Below, in pieces: positions 36,118 through 45,802 of a stretch of DNA of 64,000 nucleotides. The notes beneath the pieces are model-generated. The model was given only the letters and a program-made list of their open reading frames with translations. It was not told the DNA's origin and did not search any database. The position numbers and the translations under genes were made by a program. Source of the stretch: Propionispira arboris (lineage in GTDB: Bacteria; Bacillota; Negativicutes; Selenomonadales; Selenomonadaceae); the NCBI RefSeq assembly GCF_900109225.1, contig NZ_FNZK01000008.1:1-64000 (forward strand), in the 5' to 3' direction. Positions within the stretch are counted from its first letter, which is position 1. Each line of letters opens with the position of its first letter.

Positions 36118-37521
36118 TTAGTCTTCACAAACTTTATGTGGATTTAAGATGTTATTTGGATCAAATACATGTTTGATTCCTTGCATCAGACCAATGATTT
36201 CAGGCTGGATGGATTCATTGAGATAAGATCTTTTCGCAAAACCAATGCCATGTTCACCGGATACCTGACCGTCAAGTTCATGGGCTTTTGCATACATCTT
36301 TTCCATGGCCAGGCTTAAGCGTTCTTGCCAAATTGTATCACTTAAATCATCTTTTAAGATATAGGCATGGAGATTTCCATCGCCTGCATGTCCAAAACTT
36401 TTGATACGCAGACCAATTTCTTTTTGCAAAGAATGTGTGTATTCAACAAAAGCATTGATACGATTTCGTGGTACAACGATATCCACTTCATCCATATATG
36501 TAGTTGATCCTTTGATTGCCTCTAAAAAGGAACCTCTGGCTTTCCAAATGGATTCATTGCGTTCATCCGTATCGGCAATCAATATATCAAGGGCACCTTG
36601 CTCCAGACAGATTTTAGCAACACTATCATAAGTGTTTTCAATTTCTTCTGTCGAATTTCCATCGAATTTTAATAATAAGTAAGCATCAGATTGGTTGTCG
36701 GGAAATTTTTTGCCTAAATATTCTTCTGAATCCATAATGACTTCTCGTTCCATGAATTCAATTGCGGTTGGGATAGCTCGTGATTTAATAATGAGTGGTG
36801 CGGTGCCAATTGCTTGTCGTAATGTTGGAAATGGTATGAGCAGACTGATGGTTTTTTTCGGCAACGGCAGAAGCTTTAAAATAGCTTTTGTGACAATGCC
36901 AAGAGTTCCTTCTGAACCTACCATCAAATCTTTCATGGCATAACCAGAACTATTTTTTACAATTTTACCACCAAAATCAACAATTTCACCAGTCGGTAAA
37001 ATCACTTCCAACCCCCGGACAAAATCACGGGTCACTCCATATTTTACGGCACGCATACCCCCGGCATTGGTGCTTATATTACCCCCAATCGTTGCTGATT
37101 TTTCACCTGGGTCTGGTGGATAGAAAAGACCTTTTGGTTCAACATAAGCAGCGAGATCCATCAGTAAAACGCCTGGCTCCAGAGTAAGTGTAAGGTTTTC
37201 TTCATCTAATTCAAGAAAGTGATTCATCAGGGTTGTATCAATCATAATTCCATGCTCAATGGCTACAGCAGCACCGACGAGTCCGGTTCCAGCACCACGA
37301 GGCGTCACAGAAATTTTTTCTTGATTGGCATACTTCAAGATTTGTGAAGCTTCTTGGGCAGAGCGGATTTTCACTACGACATCGGGATAAGATTCAGTAC
37401 CGCTAAGTTCATCATGACTAAATTCTTCATTAATTTGCGTGCCGTATAAAATACGTTCACTATCGTTGATTATTGATTCGAGAACTTTTAAGTCAGCTTG
37501 GTCAATCCGTTTGTATATCAT
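36118..37521 (-). CDS. lctD: Lactate dehydrogenase (GlcD/LctD family FAD flavoprotein)
   Basis: 467 aa. FAD_binding_4 domain: [20 protein letters not shown] and [20 protein letters not shown]. The C-terminal FAD-oxidase domain holds [14 protein letters not shown] and [10 protein letters not shown] with the metal/substrate histidines. Third gene of etfB-etfA-glcD, the arrangement of the electron-confurcating LctBCD lactate dehydrogenase of Acetobacterium woodii. That complex drives NAD reduction by lactate with co-oxidation of reduced ferredoxin. The start codon overlaps the etfA stop by 4 nt. Confidence 0.88.
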   Translation of the reverse strand: MIYKRIDQADLKVLESIINDSERILYGTQINEEFSHDELSGTESYPDVVVKIRSAQEASQILKYANQEKISVTPRGAGTGLVGAAVAIEHGIMIDTTLMNHFLELDEENLTLTLEPGVLLMDLAAYVEPKGLFYPPDPGEKSATIGGNISTNAGGMRAVKYGVTRDFVRGLEVILPTGEIVDFGGKIVKNSSGYAMKDLMVGSEGTLGIVTKAILKLLPLPKKTISLLIPFPTLRQAIGTAPLIIKSRAIPTAIEFMEREVIMDSEEYLGKKFPDNQSDAYLLLKFDGNSTEEIENTYDSVAKICLEQGALDILIADTDERNESIWKARGSFLEAIKGSTTYMDEVDIVVPRNRINAFVEYTHSLQKEIGLRIKSFGHAGDGNLHAYILKDDLSDTIWQERLSLAMEKMYAKAHELDGQVSGEHGIGFAKRSYLNESIQPEIIGLMQGIKHVFDPNNILNPHKVCED

Positions 37522-38714
37522 GCGGAGACCCCCTTGGCAATTTTTATTTTTTCAATCAGTTTTGGAATAATGTCGTAAATATCACCGACGAGTCCATAAT
37601 TAGCAACATGGAATATATTTGCTTTCGGATCTTTGTTAATGGACATGATCACATCAGAATGGTTCATTCCAGCTACAAACTGAACGGACCCGGATACACC
37701 ACAGGTAATGATGAGTTTTGGTCTAACTGTACGTCCACTGAGACCGACTTGATGTTTGGCATCAAGCCATCCAGCTTCTGTAATTGGACGAGTTGCGGCA
37801 ACTTGCCCTCCTAACAGGTCGGCAAGTTCTTTCAGCATTTCTAGATCAGCTTGCTTTTTGACACCACGACCAGCCACAATGAGTACTTCAGCAGAATCAA
37901 TAAACTTTTCTTTTTCTTTAGGAACAACATTTAAGACTTGGACATTACAGCGTAATTTTGCTTCATTAATAGGACAAGCAATAATTTCACCAGTTTCGAT
38001 GGGTTCTCTTTTTGGTATATTCATAACCTTATACCGTACTGTGGCGATTTGCGGACGATGATTTGGCGTAAGAATCTGTGCCATGATATTGCCACCAAAC
38101 GCTGGTCTGATTTGAACTAAATCGGTGTTTTCACTTATTTCCAGTACTGTGCAGTCAGCGGTTAATCCTGTGCCAAAACGGGCGGCAATTCGTGGGGCTA
38201 GCTGCCTTCCGATCGTTGTTGCGCCAACTAAAATCGCTGTTGGCTTAATGTGTTGGATAAAATCTTCAAATGCAGCGGCGTAAGGTTCAATTTTAAAATG
38301 TTCCAGACTCGGTGTATCGTAGATATAAGCCTTATCAACGCCGTAATGTAAAAGCTCATGGCTTTTTGTGGTGATCTTGCTGCCGATAAAAAGTGCATAT
38401 ACCGGTTGGTTAATTTTGTCAGCCAATTCACGGGCTTTGCCTAGTAATTCATAAGTTACAGGGTGGATTACACCATCAACATGGTCCACATATACCGCAA
38501 CGCCCTGCCACTGGGTTTTATCTATTTGTTTTACAGTATCTGTTACATATTCAACGGCACCACTTGGTCCTTTTTTTACACAAATCTGACACATTTTACA
38601 GGCAGAATTTATTTTTACTTGTCCGTTTTCTTCTTCTAGTGCGCTAAAGGGGCAGAGGGCTAAAAGTTCTTGAATATTGCCAATTTTTTCTTGATGAACA
38701 ATAAGTTTTGCCAT
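37518..38714 (-). CDS. lctC: Electron transfer flavoprotein alpha subunit with N-terminal ferredoxin-like domain
   Basis: 398 aa. The first about 60 residues hold four cysteines (Cys21 before Pro, then Cys39, Cys42, Cys45 in [12 protein letters not shown]). These are enough for a single [4Fe-4S] cluster with ferredoxin topology, in which CxxCxxC of one half joins the CP of the other. The EtfA body follows, with the FAD domain near the C-terminus ([23 protein letters not shown] and [17 protein letters not shown]). This fused form is that of LctC/CarE in bifurcating Etf complexes. It lies between etfB and the lactate dehydrogenase gene. Confidence 0.9.
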   Translation of the reverse strand: MAKLIVHQEKIGNIQELLALCPFSALEEENGQVKINSACKMCQICVKKGPSGAVEYVTDTVKQIDKTQWQGVAVYVDHVDGVIHPVTYELLGKARELADKINQPVYALFIGSKITTKSHELLHYGVDKAYIYDTPSLEHFKIEPYAAAFEDFIQHIKPTAILVGATTIGRQLAPRIAARFGTGLTADCTVLEISENTDLVQIRPAFGGNIMAQILTPNHRPQIATVRYKVMNIPKREPIETGEIIACPINEAKLRCNVQVLNVVPKEKEKFIDSAEVLIVAGRGVKKQADLEMLKELADLLGGQVAATRPITEAGWLDAKHQVGLSGRTVRPKLIITCGVSGSVQFVAGMNHSDVIMSINKDPKANIFHVANYGLVGDIYDIIPKLIEKIKIAKGVSA

Positions 38715-38763
38715 AGAGAAAACCTCCTAAATTTGAAATTGTTATGTTCAATCGAAACGGTGC

Positions 38764-39555
38764 TTATTCCATAAATTTTAACTCTTTAATTTTATCAAAC
38801 ATTTTATCGGTAAGAACAAGGTTGGAATTTTGCCAAAGTTCGCGATCTTTTTTTATGGTAGGCGGAAAGATTCGTTGTACTTGAGTCGGAGATCCACTTA
38901 AACCATATTTTTTTTCATCTTGATCATCAAAATCAAGCAAAGCAAGTATTTGTATATTTTGTTTTTTTGAAGCCATTTTTTTTATATAGGAGGGCAGTCT
39001 TGGTTGGAAAATATCTTTTTCAACGGTCAAAAGGCAGGGAAAATCGACTTGTAAAGTTTCAACATGATGAGGCATGTCCATCTCTACGATAATTGAGGTT
39101 TCATTTACCGAAATAATTTTTATAACATTGCAGACACTGGGGATTTTTAGATATTCGGAAATTTCCGGACCAACCTGTGCCGTATCGCCATCTGTTGTTT
39201 GCTTGCCGCAGATAATCAAATCAAATTTCCTAAATTTTGTAATTCCCTGTGACAGTGTATAACTTGTAGCTAAAACATCGGACCCACCGAATTTTCGATC
39301 TGAGACCAAAGCACCATCATCTGCTCCCATCGCATAGGCTTCATAAATTATAGCTTGTGCTTGTGGAGGACCCATACTGATGACATTAACGGTGCCACCG
39401 TATTTTTCTTTTAGGCGCAGAGCAGTTTCTAAAGCATAAAGATCATAAGGATTCATTTTACTATCAACCCCGTTTCGGTTTAAAACACCGGTTGCCGGAT
39501 CGATTTTTACTTCATTGGTTCCGGGAACTTGCTTAATACAAACTAAAATTTCCAT
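38764..39555 (-). CDS. lctB: Electron transfer flavoprotein beta subunit
   Basis: About 263 aa. It starts MEILVCIKQVPGTNEVKIDP, then MNPYDLYALETALRLKEK, GADDGALVSDRKFGGSD and FDLIICGKQTTDGDTAQVGP. The last is the nucleotide-binding loop, which in bifurcating EtfB binds the central FAD. The ATG at 39555 stands 8 nt after AGGAGGAGA; the ATG at 39561 is too close. First gene of the lactate operon, behind a strong promoter and an operator. Confidence 0.92.
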   Translation of the reverse strand: MEILVCIKQVPGTNEVKIDPATGVLNRNGVDSKMNPYDLYALETALRLKEKYGGTVNVISMGPPQAQAIIYEAYAMGADDGALVSDRKFGGSDVLATSYTLSQGITKFRKFDLIICGKQTTDGDTAQVGPEISEYLKIPSVCNVIKIISVNETSIIVEMDMPHHVETLQVDFPCLLTVEKDIFQPRLPSYIKKMASKKQNIQILALLDFDDQDEKKYGLSGSPTQVQRIFPPTIKKDRELWQNSNLVLTDKMFDKIKELKFME

Positions 39556-39689
39556 ATGCATTCTCCTCCTGGTTTGGTGTAGCCGTTTAAAATATAAGTA
39601 AGTGTGTTACACATAAGTAATGTTTATTCAAAATACTTTTTATATTTCAAATATTTATAATAAGATAAAACAATTGAAAACAATCTATA

Positions 39690-39706
39690 AATTGGTCACA
39701 CCAATT
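39690..39706. promoter_or_regulatory. LldR-like operator of the lct operon
   Basis: AATTGGTCACACCAATT is a perfect palindrome around 3 nt and contains TNGTNNNACNA, the site recognised by FadR/LldR-type GntR regulators. It lies just downstream of the lct promoter start region on the minus strand. No LldR gene is adjacent; the only FCD-type GntR gene in the window is at 12213. Confidence 0.75.
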
Positions 39707-39716
39707 TTATATTCCC

Positions 39717-39745
39717 AGTATAGTGCTTCTTTAAAACCCTGTCAA
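39717..39745 (-). promoter_or_regulatory. Promoter of lctBCD
   Basis: Reading leftward: TTGACA (39745-39740), exactly 17 nt, TATACT (39722-39717). It is near consensus, with the operator 10-27 bp downstream. Confidence 0.8.
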
Positions 39746-40012
39746 TAACTAAATGGTATAAAAAAGTATGTGAATTATTTACTATATTTATAGTATGTGA
39801 ATAAAATATCTTTCTTCAAATTTATCCTGTAAATACAGGTGTTGAATTAAATATTATTAGTTTTTGAATGAGCATGATCGGATAAATTATTTTCAGGTTT
39901 ACAAAGTTAATGATTGTTTGTAGAATAGATGAAGATAAGAACTTATGAAAAAATTGAAATAATAATTCGTGTAATTTTACGTCAAGTATTGATAAAAAGG
40001 AGTGACACTGCT

Positions 40013-40876
40013 ATGAAGTTAATTAATTTTAAACTAGATGAAGAAATTCGTTTAGGCATTAAGGCAGAGTCTGGAATTATCGATGTTACAAGTTCTGTTG
40101 ATGATACTTTATTTGCCGCACCGACTACAATGGAACAGGTAATAGTAAGCGGGCAAGCAGGGCTGTCACAGTTAACACAATTGATGAAGCAAAAAGTTCG
40201 AATTCTTAGCGAAGAACATTTGATTTATGCACCTTGTCTGATAAAGCCTGAGAAAATTCTTTGTGTTGGTTTGAATTATGTAAGCCATGCGGCTGAATCT
40301 AAAATAGATATTCCAGTAGAACCCATCTTATTTAGTAAATTCAATAATGCATTAGCAGCACATCGACAAATCATAAACCTTCCTAAAGTGGCGCAAAAAT
40401 TTGATTATGAAGCTGAACTTGTTATTGTGATTGGCAAAGAAGCTTCAAATGTTTCAAAGGAAGAAGCTTTATCCTATGTTTTCGGGTATACGACAGGGAA
40501 CGATTTAAGTGCAAGGGATTTGCAATTTCGGTCAGGTCAATGGTTATTAGGAAAAACATGTGATTATTTTGCTCCCATTGGCCCTTACTTAATAACCGCC
40601 GATGGTTTAAATCCAAATAATCTCAATATTACATGTGAAGTAAATGGAGTCGTGCGTCAGGCTGCTAATACACGTGATATGATTTTTGATTGTGCAACGA
40701 TTATCAGTTATGCATCACAATATATGACATTACAGCCCGGTGATATTATTTTTACGGGGACACCAAGCGGCGTGATATTGGGGTATCCAGAAGCAGGACA
40801 AAAATGGCTAAAAGCTGGCGATGAAATCAAAGTTTCGATTGAACGGATTGGAACGTTGCAAAATGTATTAGCTTAA
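40013..40876 (+). CDS. Fumarylacetoacetate hydrolase (FAH) family protein
   Basis: 287 aa. The C-terminal FAH domain has metal-binding acidic residues in KFDYEAELVIVIGKEA and NDLSARDLQFRSGQWLLGK. Other family sequences are VGLNYVSHAAESKIDIP and the late GDIIFTGTPSGV. Members hydrolyse or decarboxylate acylpyruvates, oxaloacetate or related 2-oxo/enol acids. An earlier in-frame start at 39929 lacks a ribosome site; AAGGAG lies 10 nt before ATG 40013. It diverges from the lactate operon, so a link with pyruvate-like acids is possible but unproven. Confidence 0.88.
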   Translation: MKLINFKLDEEIRLGIKAESGIIDVTSSVDDTLFAAPTTMEQVIVSGQAGLSQLTQLMKQKVRILSEEHLIYAPCLIKPEKILCVGLNYVSHAAESKIDIPVEPILFSKFNNALAAHRQIINLPKVAQKFDYEAELVIVIGKEASNVSKEEALSYVFGYTTGNDLSARDLQFRSGQWLLGKTCDYFAPIGPYLITADGLNPNNLNITCEVNGVVRQAANTRDMIFDCATIISYASQYMTLQPGDIIFTGTPSGVILGYPEAGQKWLKAGDEIKVSIERIGTLQNVLA

Positions 40877-40895
40877 GTAATACAGTGTAGGTTTA

Positions 40896-40925
40896 AAAGA
40901 GAGGCACTTCAGTGCTTCTTTTTGC
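40896..40925 (+). terminator. Terminator after FAH gene
   Basis: AAAGAGAGGCAC and GTGCTTCTTTTT pair around 4 nt with a T-run. Confidence 0.65.
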
Positions 40926-41058
40926 TTACAAAGATCTTGCACTCAGTATGCTATAAAAATATTTCTGAATTTTTGATTAAATTAAAGGGTTTTGGTTCTT
41001 ATATGGGAATATAATTCAGTAACAAAGAAAATTGATAATTGAAAGGAGTCTGGCTGTT

Positions 41059-41517
41059 ATGGATTTACATGTAAGAATTACTGAGGGCTCGAATGATGAT
41101 TTTATCAGACTGGTTAGACTGTTAGATGAAGAATGTCTTGAAATGATTGGGAATGATAAGCTGCAGCATAAACAATTCAAGCAAGCCGATGATGACAGCA
41201 CAACCGTTGTTGTGGTCTATGACGGAATGACACCAATTGCTTGTGGAAGCTTTAGGAATTATAGTGAGGATACTGTTGAAATGAAGCGGGTCTTTGTCCG
41301 AAAAGTATATCGAAATAAAGGGTTAGCGACGAAAGTGATGCATAATTTAGAGAAACTTGCTTTGGCGCAGGGGCGTGCCTATGCTATTTTAGAAACAGGC
41401 GGGAAGATTCAAGCAACGGTTGATTTATATAAGCATCTACAGTATGATACAATACATAATTATGGACCATACGAAACGGATATGAATTGTATTTGCATGA
41501 AGAAAAAATTGGGATAA
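41059..41517 (+). CDS. GNAT-family N-acetyltransferase
   Basis: 152 aa. The acetyl-CoA pyrophosphate-binding motif is VEMKRVFVRKVYRNKGLATKV (Q/R-x-x-G-x-A type), followed by AILETGGKIQATVDLYKHLQYD, as in single-domain GNAT enzymes. The substrate is unknown. ATG 41059 follows AAGGAG; the in-frame ATG at 41032 has no site. It is monocistronic and ends at the hairpin at 41567. Confidence 0.85.
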   Translation: MDLHVRITEGSNDDFIRLVRLLDEECLEMIGNDKLQHKQFKQADDDSTTVVVVYDGMTPIACGSFRNYSEDTVEMKRVFVRKVYRNKGLATKVMHNLEKLALAQGRAYAILETGGKIQATVDLYKHLQYDTIHNYGPYETDMNCICMKKKLG

Positions 41518-41566
41518 AAGCATTTTATAGTTGAGAGAGCATTGTGCTTCAAAGATGAACATGAAT

Positions 41567-41626
41567 AAAAAAGCAGCGATCTCAAGATAACGTTTGAAAA
41601 TGTTATCTTGAAATCGCTGCTTTTTG
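41567..41626. terminator. Bidirectional terminator
   Basis: AAAAAGCAGCGAT..CAAGATAAC pairs with GTTATCTTG..ATCGCTGCTTTTT. It lies between the converging acetyltransferase and exporter genes. Confidence 0.9.
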
Positions 41627-41633
41627 TATGAGT

Positions 41634-42848
41634 TTAAGAATGCGGCAGGGCATGTTCAAATTCAAGGCTCGCTTTTTTATATACATTATGGTGTACCCAA
41701 AGCCCATTTACAAATAAAAGGATACTAGTCATGAAAAATACATAACGAATTCCCAAATGAGCGGCGATTTGTCCGCCAAAAACTGCACCAAAAAACATCC
41801 CCAGAAACTGGGCTGTTTGGTTATAACTAAAGATCCGTCCCGCAATATCAGATGAAATACTTTGTTTTAACATCGTATTGATAGATGGCAACAGGGCACC
41901 GGTTGCAATGCCGACTAAAAAACGCAGTCCCATTAGCTGCCATTCATTGGATACAAAAGCTTGTGGAATAAATAAAAAGCTGGCAGCAAACAAAGCAATT
42001 AAAATGACTTTGTGGGCGCCGACTTTATCGGCTAATTTTCCAAGACGCGGTGCGACCAACATACTTGAAAGACCAGATGAGGCAAATACAAGACCGGAAA
42101 TAAAGGCTAGATGAGCCGTATTTGGCGATAAAGTGCTAATGTAAATGGTGATGACCGGTTCAATCGAAAATAATGCCAGTTGTAAGGTAAATGTAGTAAT
42201 AAACATAGCGAAAATAAGTTGTTTATCTGGCAGAGTATGACAGATCTCACGAAAACTTAACAGCGGTTTTGTGGTGCGGGTAAAATTTTCTTGAACAAAA
42301 AAGAACGTAAGCAGAAAAGCTATTAATAAGAGTGACCCCATCGATAAAAACACAGCCCGGAAGCCGAACATTTCGACTAAGTAACCACCAATTAGCGGTC
42401 CTAACAAGGTACCGCCTACGGCTCCGGTTGAAAGTGTTCCAAGTGCCCACCCAGCTTTTTCTTTTGAAGCTTGCGTAGCAATTAATGTGATGGCTCCTGA
42501 GTTGAAACCGGAAATGGTACCCATCAACATTCGTAGACCAACAAGCTGATAAACACTTTGGACAAATCCCATGGAAGCCAGAACAATTGACATTCCGAAG
42601 CTGGCTCGGAGCAGCATGGGTTTACGGCCATACTTGTCAGCAATCTTCCCCCAGAAGGGTGAAAAAATCGAGGCAATTAAAGTGGTACTCCCAAAAGCAA
42701 TTCCTGACCACATTTCAATATCGGCTAAGTTATGCATACCAAGCTTATCAATATATAAAGGTAATACCGGTGCGATTTGACTTAAAGCAGCTGAGGTAGC
42801 AAACGAGCCAAGCCAACAGATCCATAAATTCCGTTTCCAAATTTCCAT
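41634..42848 (-). CDS. MFS multidrug exporter (DHA1-type)
   Basis: About 404 aa, 12 TM segments. The antiporter motif A is GKIADKYGRKPMLLRASFG, and motif C-like glycine/proline-rich GTLLGPLIGGYLVEMFGFRA is in TM5, as in drug:H+ antiporters related to MdtG/TetA. It starts at ATG 42848 (AGGTG upstream), about 10 nt after the TetR stop. The preceding TetR gene is co-transcribed, which suggests efflux induced by its own substrate. Confidence 0.9.
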   Translation of the reverse strand: MEIWKRNLWICWLGSFATSAALSQIAPVLPLYIDKLGMHNLADIEMWSGIAFGSTTLIASIFSPFWGKIADKYGRKPMLLRASFGMSIVLASMGFVQSVYQLVGLRMLMGTISGFNSGAITLIATQASKEKAGWALGTLSTGAVGGTLLGPLIGGYLVEMFGFRAVFLSMGSLLLIAFLLTFFFVQENFTRTTKPLLSFREICHTLPDKQLIFAMFITTFTLQLALFSIEPVITIYISTLSPNTAHLAFISGLVFASSGLSSMLVAPRLGKLADKVGAHKVILIALFAASFLFIPQAFVSNEWQLMGLRFLVGIATGALLPSINTMLKQSISSDIAGRIFSYNQTAQFLGMFFGAVFGGQIAAHLGIRYVFFMTSILLFVNGLWVHHNVYKKASLEFEHALPHS

Positions 42849-42857
42849 ATAATTCAC

Positions 42858-43445
42858 CTATTTCTTTGCTGGGGATGTGTGTTCAAGTATTTCAACGCCA
42901 CTGATAAAGGTGTGGATCAGCTGTAAATAACTATCTTCACGTCCGGCTGGTTTCGTGAACCAGCCGGACGCTTCGAGCGAAACAAATCCGTGCATGATAC
43001 TGCGCAATCCGCGAACTGCATGGGTTAAATCATCGTCATGAAGATCGTAATGAGATAAAACCGTTCGCAGGATGCCCATTAATTCTTTGGTTACTGCTTT
43101 GAAACGTGGGCTTTCTTTATATTCCCAAGCGGATGACATAATTGACTGATATTGTCCAGGATGCTCGTGCGAAAATTGCCTGTAGACAATAGCAATTTCT
43201 AAAATGGCATCTTTTTTTGACTTTCCGATAGCGGCAGCTGCCAGTTTTTCTTTTAACTGCATACTAGCAAAAATAACGAGTTCACAGCGTAACTCATCTA
43301 AGCTTTCTATATGATTATATAAAGAGGGCTTTTTTATACCGAAATTTTCGGCAATAGCCGTCAACGTTACGGCATCAAAGCCTTTTTCATCAGCAATTGC
43401 CGCTGCCATCTCAATGATACGCTGTATATTTAATTTTAAACGCAT
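42858..43445 (-). CDS. TetR/AcrR-family transcriptional repressor
   Basis: 195 aa. The N-terminal TetR HTH reads IIEMAAAIADEKGFDAVTLT, then FGIKKPSLYNHIESLDELR. The C-terminal ligand domain resembles the WHG/TetR_C_33 type (FRQ-like YRQFSHEHPGQYQSIM, LRSIMHGFVSLEASGWF). It lies directly upstream of, and almost overlaps, the exporter gene. Its own promoter is overlaid by a palindrome at 43515, as expected for autorepression. Confidence 0.9.
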   Translation of the reverse strand: MRLKLNIQRIIEMAAAIADEKGFDAVTLTAIAENFGIKKPSLYNHIESLDELRCELVIFASMQLKEKLAAAAIGKSKKDAILEIAIVYRQFSHEHPGQYQSIMSSAWEYKESPRFKAVTKELMGILRTVLSHYDLHDDDLTHAVRGLRSIMHGFVSLEASGWFTKPAGREDSYLQLIHTFISGVEILEHTSPAKK

Positions 43446-43507
43446 AGTTCTTTTAGATCCTTTCTAAGGATTAATATATAATGTGTACTAATAAACTAAC
43501 TATTTAT

Positions 43508-43536
43508 ATATTAAAACTAATGATGTTAGTTGTCAA
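43508..43536 (-). promoter_or_regulatory. tetR promoter with operator in the spacer
   Basis: Reading leftward: TTGACA (43536-43531), 17 nt, TAATAT (43513-43508). The spacer contains the palindrome AACTAA-N5-TTAGTT (43515-43531). A related half-site pair (ACTAATAAACTAAC) lies near 43487-43500, just downstream. Confidence 0.75.
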
Positions 43537-43646
43537 GTTGCTGCGAAAGGGCAGAGGTCTTTTATTTTGATATATAGTGATTTTTTGCTGTTCGGGAAAA
43601 GAATGATATAATATAGTAGTATATTATATCAAAAAGGTCGGATTTT

Positions 43647-44324
43647 ATGTCATTAAAAAAACGTTATTTTCTTTTTATTTGTGGTTTATTTTTTATGTCA
43701 TTAGGAATTTGTCTGATTTTGAAAAGTTCATTAGGAACATCTCCAATATCGAGTATTCCATATATATTAAGTTTGCAGTATTCGTTATCGTTAGGTGAAT
43801 TTACGTTTATTGTAAATATGGTATTTTTACTTATGCAGCTTTTAATTTTACAGCAGCGTTTTCCTTATATTCAATTTTTACAAATTCCTATGACCATTGT
43901 TTTTAGTTGTTTCATTGATTTTGTTATGTTTCTATTAAATAGTTTTATTCCAGAAGTGTATTTCATGAAAATTATTACGTTGATTTTAGGCTGTTTTGCT
44001 TTAGCCATGGGGGTTGCTTTACAAATTATTGGTAATGTTGTAATGCTGGCAGGAGAAGGTCTGGTTTATGCTTTTATTACAAGGTGGAATCTTACATTAG
44101 GAAAAACTAAAACTTTTTTTGATAGCAGCCTTGTTATTATTGCGGCAGGCTTGTCTTTGTTTTATTTTAAAGAAATTCAAGGTATTCGTGAAGGTACTTT
44201 AATTTCTGCGCTGGTTGTTGGCACAATTGCCCGTTTTTATATTCGTAAACTTAGTGTTCCCGATAAGAATGGTCGACTTGTTTTTAGTTTGTCATTTCAT
44301 AAAAAAGAAAAATGCATAAAATAA
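43647..44324 (+). CDS. YczE/YyaS/YitT-family membrane protein
   Basis: 225 aa with five or six TM segments. The N-terminal signature GLFFMSLGICLILKSSLGTS (G-x-(A/C)-L-x-x-(A/S)-x-LG-(T/S)-x-P) and SLGEFTFIVNMVFLL are typical of the YczE group. The segment ALQIIGNVVMLAGEGLVYAF matches the second half. Function is not known; members often sit beside regulators. It stands alone here. Confidence 0.8.
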   Translation: MSLKKRYFLFICGLFFMSLGICLILKSSLGTSPISSIPYILSLQYSLSLGEFTFIVNMVFLLMQLLILQQRFPYIQFLQIPMTIVFSCFIDFVMFLLNSFIPEVYFMKIITLILGCFALAMGVALQIIGNVVMLAGEGLVYAFITRWNLTLGKTKTFFDSSLVIIAAGLSLFYFKEIQGIREGTLISALVVGTIARFYIRKLSVPDKNGRLVFSLSFHKKEKCIK

Positions 44325-44330
44325 ATTGTA

Positions 44331-44388
44331 TCAAAACAGACATCTGCCAGAAACTTTTATTTAAGTTTCTGGCAGATGTCTGTTTTGA
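44331..44388. terminator. Perfect 26-bp bidirectional terminator
   Basis: TCAAAACAGACATCTGCCAG..AAACTT pairs without mismatch to AAGTTT..CTGGCAGATGTCTGTTTTGA around a 6-nt loop. It lies between two converging genes. Confidence 0.9.
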
Positions 44389-44403
44389 TCTTGGTAAATG
44401 ATT

Positions 44404-45297
44404 TTATGGCATATCTTTTTTATAGTATAGATTTCGATATTCAGAGGGAGTCATATGCATATTTTTTTTGAATTGTTTAGAAAAATATGCATTATCTGTG
44501 AAACCGATTGTAGTGGCTATAGTATTAACAGGGTCCGTTGTATTAGCGAGTAATTGTTTTGCTTTGCTTAGGCGGATTGATAATAAAAGCTGGAGGGGTG
44601 TAATGCCATATTTTCGATTGACGCAGCGAATGATATGTGCTGGATGAAAGGCATATTTTTTGGCGATATCTTTTAGGTGAAATGGTTCTTGATAATGAAT
44701 AACAAGGTATTCAAAAATTTCTTTACCGAGATCTTGATACGTGTTTTTTATATTGGAATCGCAAATGAAAGTTAGAATGGTATAGAAAATTTGTTGATAT
44801 TTAAGTTCGGAAATTGTTGATGTGATAATTTTAGTGTTTTGATAGCGGTCAATTTTAACCTGAGCTAGTCTTTTCATATAATCTAAAAATTGGTTTTGTA
44901 ATTCTTCATTTATTAAGCCATATTGTGGAATGGAAATTTGAAAGTCATCAATTTCATAACATTTTCCATGGCAGTATTCTTTGTTACCAGAATAAACCGT
45001 CGTGTCTGAATAATAAAAATCTCTGGTTGAATAGAAATGAATCCAGTAAAATTTTGTTTCTACATCACAGTGTTTATAACCACGATGTAGTCTTTTGGGC
45101 GGTAAAATTAAAAATTGTCCCGGCAATACGGTAAAGTGTATTTTATTTTCTTCCATATATAATTTTCCACTTATAACATAAATCAGATCAAAGGTGTGGT
45201 CAAGTGTACGACGAGAGTGCGTATCACCTGCTCTAAAGGTAGCTACACCGCCAACAATTAAGTGAGGCAGCGGCGGACAGTTAAAAATAATATACAT
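44404..45297 (-). CDS. AraC-family transcriptional regulator (cupin sensor)
   Basis: 297 aa. The N-terminal cupin (VGGVATFRAGDTHSRRTLDH, FLILPPKRLHRGYKH) binds the effector sugar. The C-terminal double HTH reads LKDIAKKYAFHPAHIIRCVN and ATTIGFTDNAYFSKQFKKNM, then MTPSEYR. It diverges from the GPH symporter and GH127 genes, so it most likely activates them in response to an arabinose-containing oligosaccharide or product. The 325 bp upstream of it show no clear further feature apart from repeat copy 4. Confidence 0.9.
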   Translation of the reverse strand: MYIIFNCPPLPHLIVGGVATFRAGDTHSRRTLDHTFDLIYVISGKLYMEENKIHFTVLPGQFLILPPKRLHRGYKHCDVETKFYWIHFYSTRDFYYSDTTVYSGNKEYCHGKCYEIDDFQISIPQYGLINEELQNQFLDYMKRLAQVKIDRYQNTKIITSTISELKYQQIFYTILTFICDSNIKNTYQDLGKEIFEYLVIHYQEPFHLKDIAKKYAFHPAHIIRCVNRKYGITPLQLLLSIRLSKAKQLLANTTDPVNTIATTIGFTDNAYFSKQFKKNMHMTPSEYRNLYYKKDMP

Positions 45298-45622
45298 TTT
45301 AGTCCCTCCGGTTAGTTCATTTTGTTATATTAACTAGAATCTCTCAGACTTTATAAAACAGTGTTTGTAAAATTTAGACTATTCAAATTAGTTAGTTATT
45401 GGTGAATCACAATACATAAATGTTAATTTTATTATATCAATTATGTCAATATAATTATAGACTATATTGGTATTTTCCATTATGCTGTAACTTTTTATAG
45501 GGTATGATTTACATATAATATGGATGCGGCATTATTTTTTAGATATGTATAACGAATGCTTTTTATAATTTGCAAAGTATTGTGAAAAATTCAAAAGAAT
45601 ATGCCGAGTATTCATTACTATC

Positions 45623-45771
45623 TATATAGAATGCATTAAACATTTTATATGGCAATCATCAGAATGGGGTATAAGGGCACCGTGGCGTTACGTAGGAAGC
45701 AAATGATGCCCTATACCCCATTTCTGGCAGACTGATAGACTGAATGTAATTTCTTTAATGCGTTCTATATA
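45623..45771. repeat. Palindromic intergenic repeat, copy 4 of 6 (inverted orientation)
   Basis: Best-preserved ends: TATATAGAATGCATTAAA and TTTAATGCGTTCTATATA are inverted repeats with one mismatch in 18. The core is reversed relative to the other copies (GGAAGCAAATGATGCCCTAT). The element is 149 bp and ends 32 bp before the GPH symporter start. Confidence 0.92.
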
Positions 45772-45802
45772 AAATTTGAGTTAATAAGGGAGTGGAGATA
45801 CC

